Part shown: positions 48,176-60,098 of the stretch, in pieces
Position numbering within the stretch: position 1 is the first letter of the stretch
Layout: each line of letters opens with the position of its first letter
Translations under genes and position numbers: made by a program
Source of the DNA: Sipunculus nudus
Lineage: Eukaryota > Annelida > Sipuncula > Golfingiida > Sipunculidae
Direction of reading: 5' to 3'
Length of the DNA: 64,000 nt
Assembly (NCBI GenBank): GCA_026874595.1
Contig: CM049314.1
Location: 16,608,729-16,672,728, forward strand
The notes under the pieces: model-generated
What the model saw: only the letters and a program-made list of their open reading frames with translations
Told to the model about the DNA's origin: nothing
The model's database searches: none

Positions 48176-49125
48176 TTGTTACTTTATTTAGCATATAAAT
48201 ATTAACCACATATTTATATTCATAATGTATATTTTAACTGGAATCAGCTATCACATGTAGCGTCTAGCACATTTTACATATATGAACTTGATAGTTTAAT
48301 CTTTCTGAATAAAATCAAGGATTTACTTTGTTTGCAGAGAGGCATTACTGGTAGTTTAAAATCTCTTCCCATTTAACATGTGAAGTCTTTATCAAAGTAA
48401 TTGTAAAGGGGCAAAACTTGCCATTACACATGTAATTCTGTTTTAAAAGAATTTGTTATGACAGTAGCTGGTTTTGTCTCCTTCTGTGAAAAAAAAATTA
48501 AGTATGCATGTAAGAATAACTGCAGATTATAGAATTTCTGCCATGCAGGCTTGCAGATTTTCCCAGGATGGGCAGTAAAGATGATGTAATCTATTTTTAT
48601 ATACAAACTTTTCTTCTAACACCTTAAGTTTGCTGTTCATTGTAAGTTCCCTTTTCAGTGTTAGCTTATTAGATTTAAAACTTTGTATATAAAAAATTAA
48701 TTGCAGTAGCAGATTTGTGTGGCAGAAATCTGTAGTGATCATGATGGGTTAAACATTAATAAATGGGAGACCCAATATGGGTAAAGTGAGAGATTACAAA
48801 TAGCTGAGAGCTCAAGATTAAAAAAAAAATTCATGTGAAATATTGTATCATAAAAGTTCAGAATATTGTATATTACATTTTGTTAGTGCAATTATTGTGG
48901 CTTGTACCAGAAGCGCTGTACATGCTGGCTAAAGCAGTCATTTATCTATGAACAAATTAACTGTTGCAGCTTGTTTATTTCACATGCTAAGGGCTGAGAG
49001 GCATCCACCTGTTCTATATTTAGTCATGCCATGCACAACTGTTTGTATGGGTGAAGGTCATGAGAGTGTCAACTGGTACACCTTTTGTCAGTCTTGTGAA
49101 TAAAGTATGATTGTCCGTCAGCTGG
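47285..49125 (+). other. LAMP: LAMP 3' untranslated region (inferred)
   Basis: There is no coding potential after the stop. A proximal AATAAA lies at 47311-47316, only 27 bases past the stop. Others occur near 48307, and the most convincing is at 49099-49104, followed by a GT-rich stretch (GATTGTCCGTCAGCTGG-TTTTC). A long 3'UTR ending near 49125, with a possible very short form, is likely. A (TA)n microsatellite lies at about 48139-48170. Confidence 0.5.
49099..49104 (+). terminator. LAMP: Probable distal polyadenylation signal of LAMP
   Basis: AATAAA is followed at 15-45 bases by GT/T-rich sequence (TTGTCCGTCAGCTGGTTTTC), the usual arrangement for cleavage. It is the last good signal before the minisatellites. 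The choice among several signals is an inference. Confidence 0.45.
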
Positions 49126-49169
49126 TTTTCTTTCTTATGTTTGGATTTTAATGATGACCAGGGCTGAAT

Positions 49170-49420
49170 GGCAAGAATGCTTGACATTGGGGTAACCTTA
49201 TTGTCAATATGGTAAGAAAGCTTGATATGGGGGTAGGGTGTAACCTTATTGCTAATATGGAAAGAATGTTTGACAGGGGGTTAGGGTGTAACCTTATAGT
49301 TAATGTGATAATAATGCATGACATGGGTGGGGGGGGGGGGGGGGGTTAGTGCATAACCTGCATGTAAATGTGGTAAGAATGCTTGAAATGAAGGTAATAA
49401 CATATTATTCTTAATGTTTG
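49170..49420. repeat. Short minisatellite, about 65-bp unit, four copies
   Basis: Units contain AAGAATGCTTGACATGGGG, GGTGTAACCTTATTG and CAATATGGTAAGAA. A long G run lies at about 49329-49345. The unit's AGAATGCTTG word resembles AGAACGCTTG of the large array that follows, so the two may share an origin. Confidence 0.7.
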
Positions 49421-49479
49421 ATTAACTTCACCTCTCAAAACAGACGGAAAGGACGTATTATTAAAAAAAATGACATGGG

Positions 49480-52400
49480 GAAAGAACTGAACACTTGGGC
49501 TTTTACATCAGTGAGAGTGAACAAAACGCTTGGTCATCTTTACATGGGGAGAGTGAACTGAACACTAGGTCTTTACATTCAGATAATGAACAAAACGCTT
49601 GGTGGTCTTGACACTAGGGAGAGTGATTAAAACGTTTGGTGGCCTTTACATCAGGGGGATTGAACAGAACGCTTGGTGGTCGTTAAATCAGGGAGAGTGA
49701 ACAGATATGCCCCTTTCAAAATAAGGGTTGCAAATTACTGATCACGAGGTTTTTACATCAAGGATAATGAACAGAACGCTTGGTGGTCTTGACACTAGGG
49801 AGAGTGATTAAAACGTTTGGTGGTCTTAGAATCAGGGGAATTGAACTGAACACTTGGTGGTCTTTACATGAGGGAGAGTGATCAGAACGCTTGGTGGTCG
49901 TTACATCAGGGAGAGTGAACAGAACGCTTGGTCATCTTTACACGGGGAGAGTGAACTGAACACTAGGTCTTTACATCAAGGATAATGAACAGCACGCTTG
50001 GTGGTCTTGGCACTAGGGAGAGAGTGACCAGAACGCTTGGTGGTTGTCACATCTGTGAGATTGATCAGAACGCTTTGTGGTCTTTTCATCAGAGAGAGTG
50101 AACAGAACGCTTGGTGGTCTTTACATCAGGGAGAGTGAACAGAACGCTTGGTGGTTGTTACATCTGTGAGATTGATCAGAACGCTTGGTGGTCTTTACAT
50201 CAGAGAGAGTGAACAGAACGCTTGGTGGTATTTACATCAGGGAGAGTGAACAAAACGCTTGGTGGTCTTTTCATCAGGGAGAGTGAACAGAACGCTTGGT
50301 GGTATTAACATCAGTGTGGTTGAATGGAACGCTTGGCGGTCCTTACACTAGGGAATAAAAAGAACGTTTGGTGGTCTTTCCAGCAGGGAGAATGAACAGA
50401 ACGCTTGGTGGTCTTTACGCTAGGGAGATGATTAAAACGTTTGGGGGTATTTACATCAGGGGGATTGAACAGAACGTTTGGTGGTCTTTACATCAGGGAG
50501 AGTGACCAGAACACTTGGTTGTCGTTACATCAAACAGAAAGAATAGAACGCTTGGTGGTCTTGACATTAGGGAGAGTGAACAAAACGCTTGGTGGTCTCT
50601 ACATCAGTATTGTTGAACAGAACGCTTTGTGGTCTTTAAATCAGGGAATGAACAGAACGCTTGGTTGTCTTTCCAACAGGGAGAATGGACAGAAAGCTTG
50701 GTGGTCATTACATCAAACAGAAAGAACAGAACGCTAGGTGGTCGTGCCATTAGGGAGAGTAAACAGAACGCTTGGTTGTCTCTACATCAGTATTGTTGAA
50801 CAGAACGCTTGGTGGTCTTTCAGCAGGGAATGAACAGAACGCTTGGTTGTCTTTCCAGCAGGGAGAATGAACAGAACGCTTGGTGGTCTTTACAACAGGG
50901 AAAGTGAACAAAACGTTTGGTGGTCTTTACATCAGGGGGATTTGGATTGAACAAAACGCTTGGTAGTCTTTACATGAGGGAGAGTGATGAGAACGCTTGG
51001 TGGTCCTTACATCAGGGAGAATTAACAGAACGCTTGGTCATCTTTACATGGGGAGAGTGAACTAAACACTAGGTCTTTACATCAAGGATACTGAATAGAA
51101 CGCTTGGTGGTCTTGACACTAGGGAGAGTGATTAAAACGTTAGGTGGTCTTTACATCAGTGTGGTTGAACAGAACGCTTGATGGTCTTTACATCAGGGAG
51201 AGTGGTCAGAACTCTTGGTGGCCTTTACATCAGTGTGGTTGAACGGAACGCTTCGTGATCTTTACATCAAAGAGAGTGAACAGAACACTTGGTGGTCGTG
51301 ACATTAGGGAGAGTGAACAGAACGCTTGGTGGTCTTTACATCAGGGAATGAACAAAACGCTTGGTGCTCTTTCCAGCAGGGAGAATCAACAGAACGCTTG
51401 GTGGTCTTTACAACAGGGAAAGTAAACAGAACGCTCGATTGACGTTACAACAAGGAATAACGCGTGGTGGTCGTTCAATCATGAAGGGTGAACAGGACGC
51501 TTGGTCATCTTTGCATCAGGGAGAATGAACAGAACGCTTGGTGGTCTAAACATCAGGGAGAGTGAACAGATATGCCCCTTTCAAAATAAGGGTTGAAATT
51601 ACTGAACCCTGGGTCTTTCCATCAGGCACAGTGAACAAAACGTTATGTCATCTTTACATGGGGAGAGTGAAACGAACACTAGGTCTTTATTACATCAGTG
51701 AGGGTGAACCGAACGCTTGGTGGTCTGTACATATGGGATACTGAACAGAACGCTTGGTGGTCGTTACATCAGGGAGAATGAATAGAATGCGTGGTCGTAT
51801 TTACATCGGGAGAGTGAACTAAACTCTAGGCGTTTACATCAGGGGTGAACAGAACGCTTGGTGGTCGTTTCATCAGGAAAGTGAACAAAACGCGTGGTGG
51901 TCGTTCAATCAGGAAGGGTGAACAGAACGCTTGGTCATCTTTGCATCAGGGAGAATGAACAGAACACTTGGTTGTATTGACATCAGGGCCAGTGATCAGA
52001 AATGCCCCTTCAAAATAAGGGTTGCAAATTCCTGAACACTAGGTCTTTACATCCGTGACAGTGAATAAAACGTTTGGTCATGTTCACTTGTCGAGAGTGA
52101 ACTGACCACAAGGTCTTTACATCAGTGAGGGTGAACAAAACGTTTGGTCATATTTAACTGGGGAGTTGAACTGAACACTAGGTCTTAACATCAGGGAGAG
52201 TGAGCAGAACGCTTCGTGGTCTTTACATAAGGAAATGAACAGAACGCTTGGTCATCTTTATATAGGGAGAGTTAACTGAACACTAGGCGTTAAGATCAGG
52301 GATGGTGAACAGAACGCTCGATTGACGTTACATCAGGAAGAGTGAACAGAACGCTTGCTTGTTGATACATCAGGGGGAGTGAACTCAATACTTGGGTCTT

Positions 52401-52870
52401 TGCATCAGAGAAACAGTACGCCTGGTGGGAGAGTGAATTGAAAATTTGGGCCTTCACATCAGTGAGTGAACAATTCGCTTGGTCACCTTAACATGGGTAA
52501 AGTGAACAGAACACTAGTTCTTTACACCTGAAAGAGTAAACAGAACGCTTGGTCCTCTTTTCATAGGGAGAGTTAACTGAAAACTAGGCGTTTACATCAG
52601 GGAGGGTGAACAGAACGCTCCGTGGTCGTTACATCAGGAAGAGTCAGAATGCTTAGTGGTCGTTAAATCAGGAAGAGTGAACTAAAGACTAGGTCTTTAC
52701 ATAAGGGAGAGAGAACAGAACGCTTGGTAGTCTTTACAGCAGGGAGAATGAACAGAATGCTTGGTCATCTTTATATCATGGAGAGTGAACTTAACGCTTG
52801 GTGATCGTTACATAGGGAGAGTGGTCAACCAATCTTTACATAGGGAGAGTGAACAGAACACAGGGAGAGT
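49480..52870. repeat. 37-bp minisatellite array, about 3.4 kb
   Basis: The consensus unit is TTGGTGGTCTTTACATCAGG followed by GAGAGTGAACAGAACGC, 37 bases. It is repeated on the order of 90 times with many variants (TTACATC/GACACTA; GGTGG/GGTCATC; AACAG/ACTGA). A longer variant with ATGCCCCTTTCAAAATAAGG appears at about 49707, 51572 and 51995, showing higher-order structure. Nearly every unit carries a CpG in AACGC. Because 37 is not a multiple of three, open frames across it are accidental. It separates the convergent LAMP and WDR44 genes. Confidence 0.95.
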
Positions 52871-54711
52871 AACTTTTGGGGGTTTGTCTAAAATAATTAA
52901 AGATAATGGTAGCTGATAATGCCAGCTGAAGTTACGAAAGCCAATCAACCAAACAAACAGGGCAAATCAAGCTGATTGGGTTTTCAAACTAATTACTAAT
53001 GAATAACATTACAACCATAAAAGTCATCTGGTGGATAAAGCATACTACAAGTACAGCATAAAATGAAAATTATACAACCAACTGGTTCTTGTGCTTATTT
53101 CAGTTTTGACTAAAATAGTGTTCCTAATTTCCCAGTTGTAATCATGACAACACAGATTCACATTTAAGAGGAATTTATTATAGATTTATGGATGACAAAA
53201 TAATGTGTACAATGGTAAGGAGCCTTTTGCTCAGCAATAGGTCCACAAATCACAGATGACCGCTCCATACTTGTAGTGTGAAACAAGTATCAAATAACTG
53301 TACAAGTCATGACAAAATCTGATACTTCACAAAATATCAGAAACCTGCTGGTATAAATGTTACATGTGACATACCATCTAAATTATATGTGAAAAACCTA
53401 TCATAGAGAATGATGCCTTAGTGGTTCTTGTGTATCGTCATATATACATAAAATATATATTTGCATATATATCTGTAAGTAAATGGATAAATTCTGTTTA
53501 AACAATGATTTTGAGAAAGAACATGGATTTTGTACATATGCTCATACACACACAGGGTTATTTAATACATATGTACAAATGACACAGGTTAGGTTGGTAG
53601 AGTTCCCTAAAAACCCCACAAATATCAATAACTTTAACATTTCAGATAGTCCTCTATATTTACACTGTACATTTCATTTCAAATTCAGATACCACTTACG
53701 TTACACATAAATTGCAAATTTACCCAAATACTGACAAATGCCTCTACAGTCAACCATTTCATGGGTAAGTCACTATTAGTAATGCCACCAGTAGGGGGAA
53801 CAGTCACTGAACCATATGCAATGTTCTGTGATATTTAACCCATCACTGTTATGTCTTTCCAAAGCTCGACTGAACATCTGAATATGAAAATGTAATTTTA
53901 TGTTGAAGCAGGTGAAACTGACAAGAGGGCAGGAAGTGGAAGGGCACTGGTAATAACCAGACAAAATTTTACAGGAAACTATCATCCTATGAAGCTGAAA
54001 CCAGTTGAACATTTTTGACCAGTGGAACAGTACTTTAGCATATTTATATGTGCATGTTTAATTTGTTAGGTTATTGAACACCTCCAGTAATATAGAACAC
54101 ACCTTTCCAAACATACCTCCTAAGCATATGTAGCGTGTTAGAATGAGGAGATGACGAACTATCCTTGGCGTGTTTACTTCAAAGGTGACAGTTATTGCTG
54201 CTGTGTTGTACCTGAAAGTATGCCTCATGAGGACGGACACACACACACACACATTGCTTTTTCTGCATCGCCTTTGTGAAGCGTGTTTGTATACGAGTTT
54301 GGAAAATATGTTTCCATTGTATGCAGCACTGTTCCCTCATATTGAGTTCCTGGAGGTACGCCACAAAAATAGAAAATTGGATTTGGGGGAGGACTCTTGT
54401 GCTTTGGAGATAAATTTTAACCCCCTCCTATTCAGGCATAGTGCTCAACAACGGGTGCTATGCTGCTACAGGCAAAAAATATGCCAGAAGAAGATTCGCA
54501 CACACACACACACACACAAATCAGCATTTGTCTAAAATGACACTGCTGTCGGTACACGTCTTGATTAAGTGAAATGTTATCAGGACAGAAACACACACAC
54601 CAACAAAAAATAAGCATTTGTCAAAAATGACATCTCAGTATTTACACACATCTTGTTAAAGTGAAAATTTTGAAATAACTGGTACTTCACATCAGGAATA
54701 TATAGTAGTCA

Positions 54712-55725
54712 ATATCAGGAGTAGGCTGCATGAGGAAATAGACCTATCAGCCTGTGTGTGTGTGTGTGTGAATGTATATATGTGTGCATTACCCAGAGTT
54801 GATTCTTAAAGCAAGTAAAGAACCAGTTTATTGCTTACGGGAGTAGCTACCGAGTGCCATATGTAATATTGCCACACCACAAAACCTGGTTATTTCTTCA
54901 AATTTATTGCACATAACATTTAATTGCAAGACTTGTTAATCAACTCATCAACCAAAATGAAGTGACCGCTGATATTGCTATAAATAGCTGTCCATCCACA
55001 TGGCCCACCTTTATGATACAAAGCAATTCACACTGATGTGTATGTTATATACCATGGTTGATATGTTAAGTATGCAATCTTTCACATCCATATGGTTTAT
55101 ACAAAACACTGCCCCTCCTTTCTATGAAATGTTTTACAAAATATAATAGAGTGAGATTATAGTTTACAGTAACTCTGATAACAGTCGATTCATAATCATT
55201 TATGGCCATTGACTGTGACCAAGCGGAAGAGACCGACTCTGACAGTCATACAGAAGAGTCTCCATGAATAAAATTGTTGGTAAACAAGGACTGGTATAGA
55301 ATGGTCATGGTCAATTCATCTGGTACATTACCTCTGTTATGAAGACTCATGAGTAAACAACGTTTTTACGTAAGAAACAAAAACACTGCATCAAGTCACA
55401 GCATCCTTATGTTTGCCTGAACATAAACAGTTCTTGTAAACTGGCTGATCTTTTGCAAGATATTTGGGATTGAAGTTAGTATGACTTCTACAATTCACAT
55501 ATCATTTTCAAGTTGACATAGAAAGATTCTTGTATGAATAAATATCAACATCAGGAGTTAACTAAATGAGGACATACATGTATACCTACCAGCCTGTGTG
55601 TGTGTATGTATATATGTGTGCATTACCCAGAGTTAACTCTTACAGCAAACTTTCTCAACAAGTAAACAAACAGTTTATTGCTTATGAGAGTAGCTACCTA
55701 GTGTCATATTGTAATATTGCCACAC
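54712..55725. repeat. Separated direct duplication, about 170 bp
   Basis: The segments 54712-54890 and 55560-55725 share AGCCTGTGTGTGTGTGT, TATATGTGTGCATTACCCAG, GTTTATTGCTTA and GAGTAGCTACC..GTG.CATA, then TGTAATATTGCCACAC. The second copy has small insertions. About 650 bases lie between them. No terminal signals were seen, so this is an old segmental duplication or two copies of an unknown element. Confidence 0.7.
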
Positions 55726-55743
55726 TTGATGCAGAGTCCTGGA

Positions 55744-55814
55744 GGAGGGCGTTTTTGATCCACCAACCTTCAGCTTACTGTATTCCGAAGGTAGTTGGAT
55801 CAAAACCACCCTCC
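55744..55814. other. Long near-perfect hairpin (28-bp arms, 15-base loop)
   Basis: The left arm is 55744-55771 and the right arm 55787-55814. GGAGGG..TTTTGATCCA and CCAACCTTC pair with GAAGGTAGTTGG and TGGATCAAAACCACCCTCC, with about four mismatches in 28. The size is within the pre-miRNA range. It could equally be a tiny foldback MITE. It would be transcribed if the WDR44 3'UTR reaches it. No homology to a known microRNA is claimed. Confidence 0.5.
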
Positions 55815-58800
55815 CCCACCTCCATATTAGTAGATGATATGGTGGTGGGGAAGAATGTAAATAAACAATATTGAGACAGACATGGAAGGGGCACGGTGGC
55901 ATCTTCTGGTGGTGTATTTTAGAAGCATGTGAAATCATGTGTGAAACAAATTTATCCAAATTAGAGTTCTGAGACCAATTTACTGTTATCCTAGACACAT
56001 ATGACAATTTAGTCTATAACCATTTAACCCTTTAAAAAACCAAGCACATACTGAAAAAATAAGCCAGGTAAACAATCTGTAATCTAAAGTTAAATTCCTA
56101 CACTGTACGCATGTTAAGTATAAGTCACATGCCTCCAATTAAGCCTTGTGTCTTGCAGTAAGAGTTTCTCAGCTGCAGATGTTCAATGAACTGTAACATC
56201 TAACCCAATTCATACTCATGAATCATAATAGAACAGATGTTTTTTTATCAAATTAGTTTTAAACCACTTTTCTCAGTGATCAGTTGCACTGCATTTGTTT
56301 CCTGATATTGCACTGGTATCCCTTTGAGCGCTGCTTCACTCAACTGAACATCATCATTTCATGACCTAATTAACTGGCCTTCAGAAAACATGATCAGTTA
56401 CACTGTAATACAAAAAGAAAACTCTGTACATGTTACACATACATTAAAACACATTCCAGTCCGGGCGTAACTGACACCTAATATAGTGTAAAGACACAAC
56501 CCCTGTTAAAATTTGACAAAGTTGGTGCATTAAAGCGGAGGTGATGTTGTCATGTGTTTATTGGTTTGATGTTTTGCTTGCAGTATAAAAAATAACCCAT
56601 GCAGTTTTAGGGTAGGTTTTCCTTGTGGATGGCCCCTCTAATTCCCTCAATGTTACCACAATAATTAAGTTTATCAGGCTGGTTACCCATTATGAAATGA
56701 TCATACCTTTATCCAATCCAGGATCAAGCGACCTGCTCCACACAGTTTTGTTTATCTGTGTTTGTGTAGACTTTGCAATCTGGCCTTGATGTGTGCCGTG
56801 TAAAACAGACTCTCCATTAATATTATCAAATAATTAAATGTTTGTTCTGGATGAATGAAAGCTTAAGTGAGCTGTTACATAATCAGTCTACTTTGTTATG
56901 CCCTGCTGGTGTGACTTGACTGTGCTTCACTGTACTTTGGTGCAGTTTTTCACATAAAACAATGCTACCGAGAATGACACAACATCCAGTATTAATGCAT
57001 GAAAGTCATCAAGATTGCACTTGCTGGATGTGACTTTTTAATGCTTGAATTCATAAAAACAATCTTAAATTCTATAGGTTTATAGACCTGTCAACACAAT
57101 AGTATGTTTGAATGACACATTCACTGTGGTCGTACACTGGGAGCTCTCAGGTCCTTTTGTGACAGGAAAATAGTTCCAAGGAAATCACACTTATTATTTA
57201 TGTTTGTAATTATGGAAACCAGAATTTGTTGGTTAAACTGGGTATATACACTCCATGAAAACAATTAATGAGCAAAGCCAGTCACAACCTAAGCAGCAAT
57301 GTAGAAGGCCTTCACTTATACAGATACATCATGGAAATTAGCTCCCACAATCTAGGACAAAAAACTGACACAAATTGAATTCACTAATTTTAAAGACATA
57401 TTGGTTCCCATGGACACAAACTACGGCAACCAGTGGAACAAGTCCGATCAACATGGAAACAAATTTAAATCATCAAGTTAGCATAAAGCATAGTCACCAT
57501 GGAATCAGACTTTCCTGATTATGAGAACGGTCAGCCATGCTTTGTGGGTCACAGCCATTTTTTTTTATTTTTATGATGAAGCAAGCAGAATTATCTATAT
57601 GAGCCAATGTATAAAAGAATCAGGTATGAAATAATGAATCTCTTTTTCGTGAGGTGTGATGGAATGACATAAAGAGCACATAAAACACACAGAATACTCC
57701 CAGAATGTGACTCTGAAGACTACACCTACTTAATATGACATAACATACGACTGTCATTTGTGGTACGTATATGGTATGACAATGTAAGGTAATAAGCATG
57801 GTTTCTATGATGTTAAAAGAAAACTGACATTCTCCTATAGAAGTCCTGTCACTTTTGATTAATTTACACAAAAACAACTCAAGTGACAGCACTTTAGAGT
57901 CCTGGTATTGTTTAGCCCCATGGACATTCATCCTAACCACTAGCTTTGCTGATTCTAAACCTTTGGTATATGTATGTGGTACATATGTGTATGTGGCTAG
58001 AAAACGGTCAACTGTGATTCCATAAACTTGTATGCATATGCTGCACATATGCAAATGCAGCTATGAATCTAACACACTATATTCTCTCAGAGTGATTCCA
58101 CAGTATGTACGTGTATGCGGTAAATATGCAGCAAAACAGGAGATATAGGAGTAGAGAAGTCGTAAACAAGAGGAATACCCCATCACCAACGTCAAAGCAG
58201 GGAAATGCTCCGTTACCAAGTACATGCCTTTTTATTGATACAGTGAGTGATTTAAACATACTGTATACATATTAATGAAAACAGTGTGAGAGAATACTGT
58301 CTGTGGTTACCTTTTTGTTCGCGAGGGTTTCAAATTTGTGAAAAGGGAATTATCATGAAAAAGAACCTTTGTGAATGTTCTCTTGGGTCACATATTATTT
58401 TATAAAATTGTTTCATACAAGAATAGTTACACTCTCTGTAGGTCTTTTGTATCGTGAAATCGTGAAAAACTGAACCCTTGGGAAACAATGAAAATGTGAA
58501 AATCGCGAACATTTAACCCTGCGAATATGAGGCCAACCACAGTACAATGTGTCGGGTTCCCAGCTGCATACCCACATGTTCCACATACATACTGCATACA
58601 TTCTTCATACTTATACATGGAATACCACCTTAACAGCCACACCCTGTCAGTGTGACGTTTTGTGACATACATGCAAGGCTGACAATGCGGGACTATTCTA
58701 ACACTATATGAGTACACATACAAAGAACTGATAAAATGTGAGCAGATAGGATGATATATGAGTGAAAATACAAGTGATGTTACAGTAGCAATTGTTCTTC

Positions 58801-59904
58801 GATTTATAAAGATATGATTAAATGAAATAGTTTAAAATGGTCTTAATCATGTATAAAATAATAAACTGAACCCACATCCCTGTAAGTGAGAACACATTTA
58901 ATGACAAATTCTGTTTTGGATAAAAGATTAAGCACAAAAATATAATAATAAGTACATGCACTGTTCATATCCTCCCAATAAATACAGACTTTAAAGTTTT
59001 TATAAATATCTTTGAATTGTCACATGATTTCGGTTTTTGCATTCTATATGATTCCTGTAACAGCCCCACAGTTTAGGTGTGTTTAGCCATTTTCATGCAA
59101 GATTACAAACATGTACAAACATAGTATCAATATACATTCTATCACATTATGTAAAAAAAAATCCATAGGTGTATCAACCCTATATAAATCCCTACAACAA
59201 TCTACAAATAATTATCTATAAAAGGATTTCTTTACCATGAAAGACAAAGGACAAATCTGGACAGTCCTCCCACGTAAACAGATAACATAAACATAAGAAT
59301 CGTGTTACAAAGCTCCCAGTCACGCTGACTCTAAACACAGAATGAAGCAGGAACATGTAAACCTGGGAATAAAAAACAATGCTCTGAAACATTCAAATTG
59401 AATTCAGTGACACGTGATGTATCCCAGTGTTTGTTACTACTATTATCTGCTCCAATAACCACTGTACTTGGTGTTAATTCCCTTGAAGTGTTATGCATTC
59501 TTACAATCTGGGACACAGACATCAGCTGCAACGCAGGCCGTCGTGAAAGGTAAACAAGACTAGAAATGTTGTGATGACATCACTGGCTCATGGGTCTGTG
59601 TCTACATTACACTGAATCCTCCGCCCAAATCTTAATTAAGAACTTTTAGAATAATCCATATGCTAATCAGTTCCTGGTACATACGAGTCATGTGATTTAT
59701 GTGATCAATGCCCTGACACTACACGCCGTGAGGAAATAGACCTGTATCCTCAGAAATGGCATCTAGTGTATTATTTTAATAATTATGAAAAGTTTTAAAA
59801 TTTCTTCTGGTCTATTTAGCTGGGGTTTAATTATTCCATTACTATACACTTTTTGAGAATGAACTTTATATCTTAAGAAAATGCTGTCATATTAGAATTT
59901 TTTT

Positions 59905-60098
59905 TCATCCAGAGCCTGGTTTGAATTTGTTAATAAACACTTTGATAGCACCCCCAAAGTCAGCAGACACGATCACCTCTCCTCGAACATCTGTGGTTTC
60001 TTCATCCTTGGTATCTGCATCCATGAATTCAAACTGAGGTTTGATTATGACACCTGGGTTTGGTGCAAAGATTGCAGCTGTTACCACAGCACTGTGAG
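59905..60098 (-). CDS. WDR44: WDR44 last coding exon
   Basis: The acceptor TTACTTTCAG|CTCACAG (minus) completes the Ala codon of 'RAHSAVV'. It encodes TAAIFAPNPGVIIKP, an acidic variable insert (DADTKDEETTD), and VIVSADFGGAIKVFINK; the stop TGA is at 59907-59905. The final WD40 strand is complete. The variable acidic insert matches the position of a low-complexity insert in vertebrate WDR44. Confidence 0.93.

Larger units (their letters stand above)
52871..59904 (-). other. Mostly single-copy region, probably including the WDR44 3'UTR
   Basis: No splice-linked coding exon is recognisable on either strand. Minus-strand polyadenylation-like signals (TTTATT on plus) occur at several places, for example 53174-53179, near 54900 and 58230, so the 3' end of WDR44 cannot be placed. 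Contents: (CA)n runs at about 54238-54253 and 54498-54517; a tandem pair with GCATTTGTC.AAAATGACA at about 54522 and 54615; a diverged direct duplication (54712-54890 and 55560-55725); and a long hairpin at 55744-55814. Confidence 0.4.

Noticed and set aside
50441-50737. Open frame with repeated 'NRTLGGLYIRES'-type peptide
   Set aside because: It is read from the 37-bp minisatellite, whose period is not a multiple of three; indels between units hold it open by chance.
49480-52870. Possible CRISPR-like array of regular repeats
   Set aside because: The 37-bp units follow each other directly with no unique spacers, the units vary, and the DNA is metazoan.
57620-58054. 144-codon minus-strand frame as a gene
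   Set aside because: AT-rich with no recognised domain; it is probably WDR44 3'UTR or intergenic sequence, and several overlapping frames nearby look alike.
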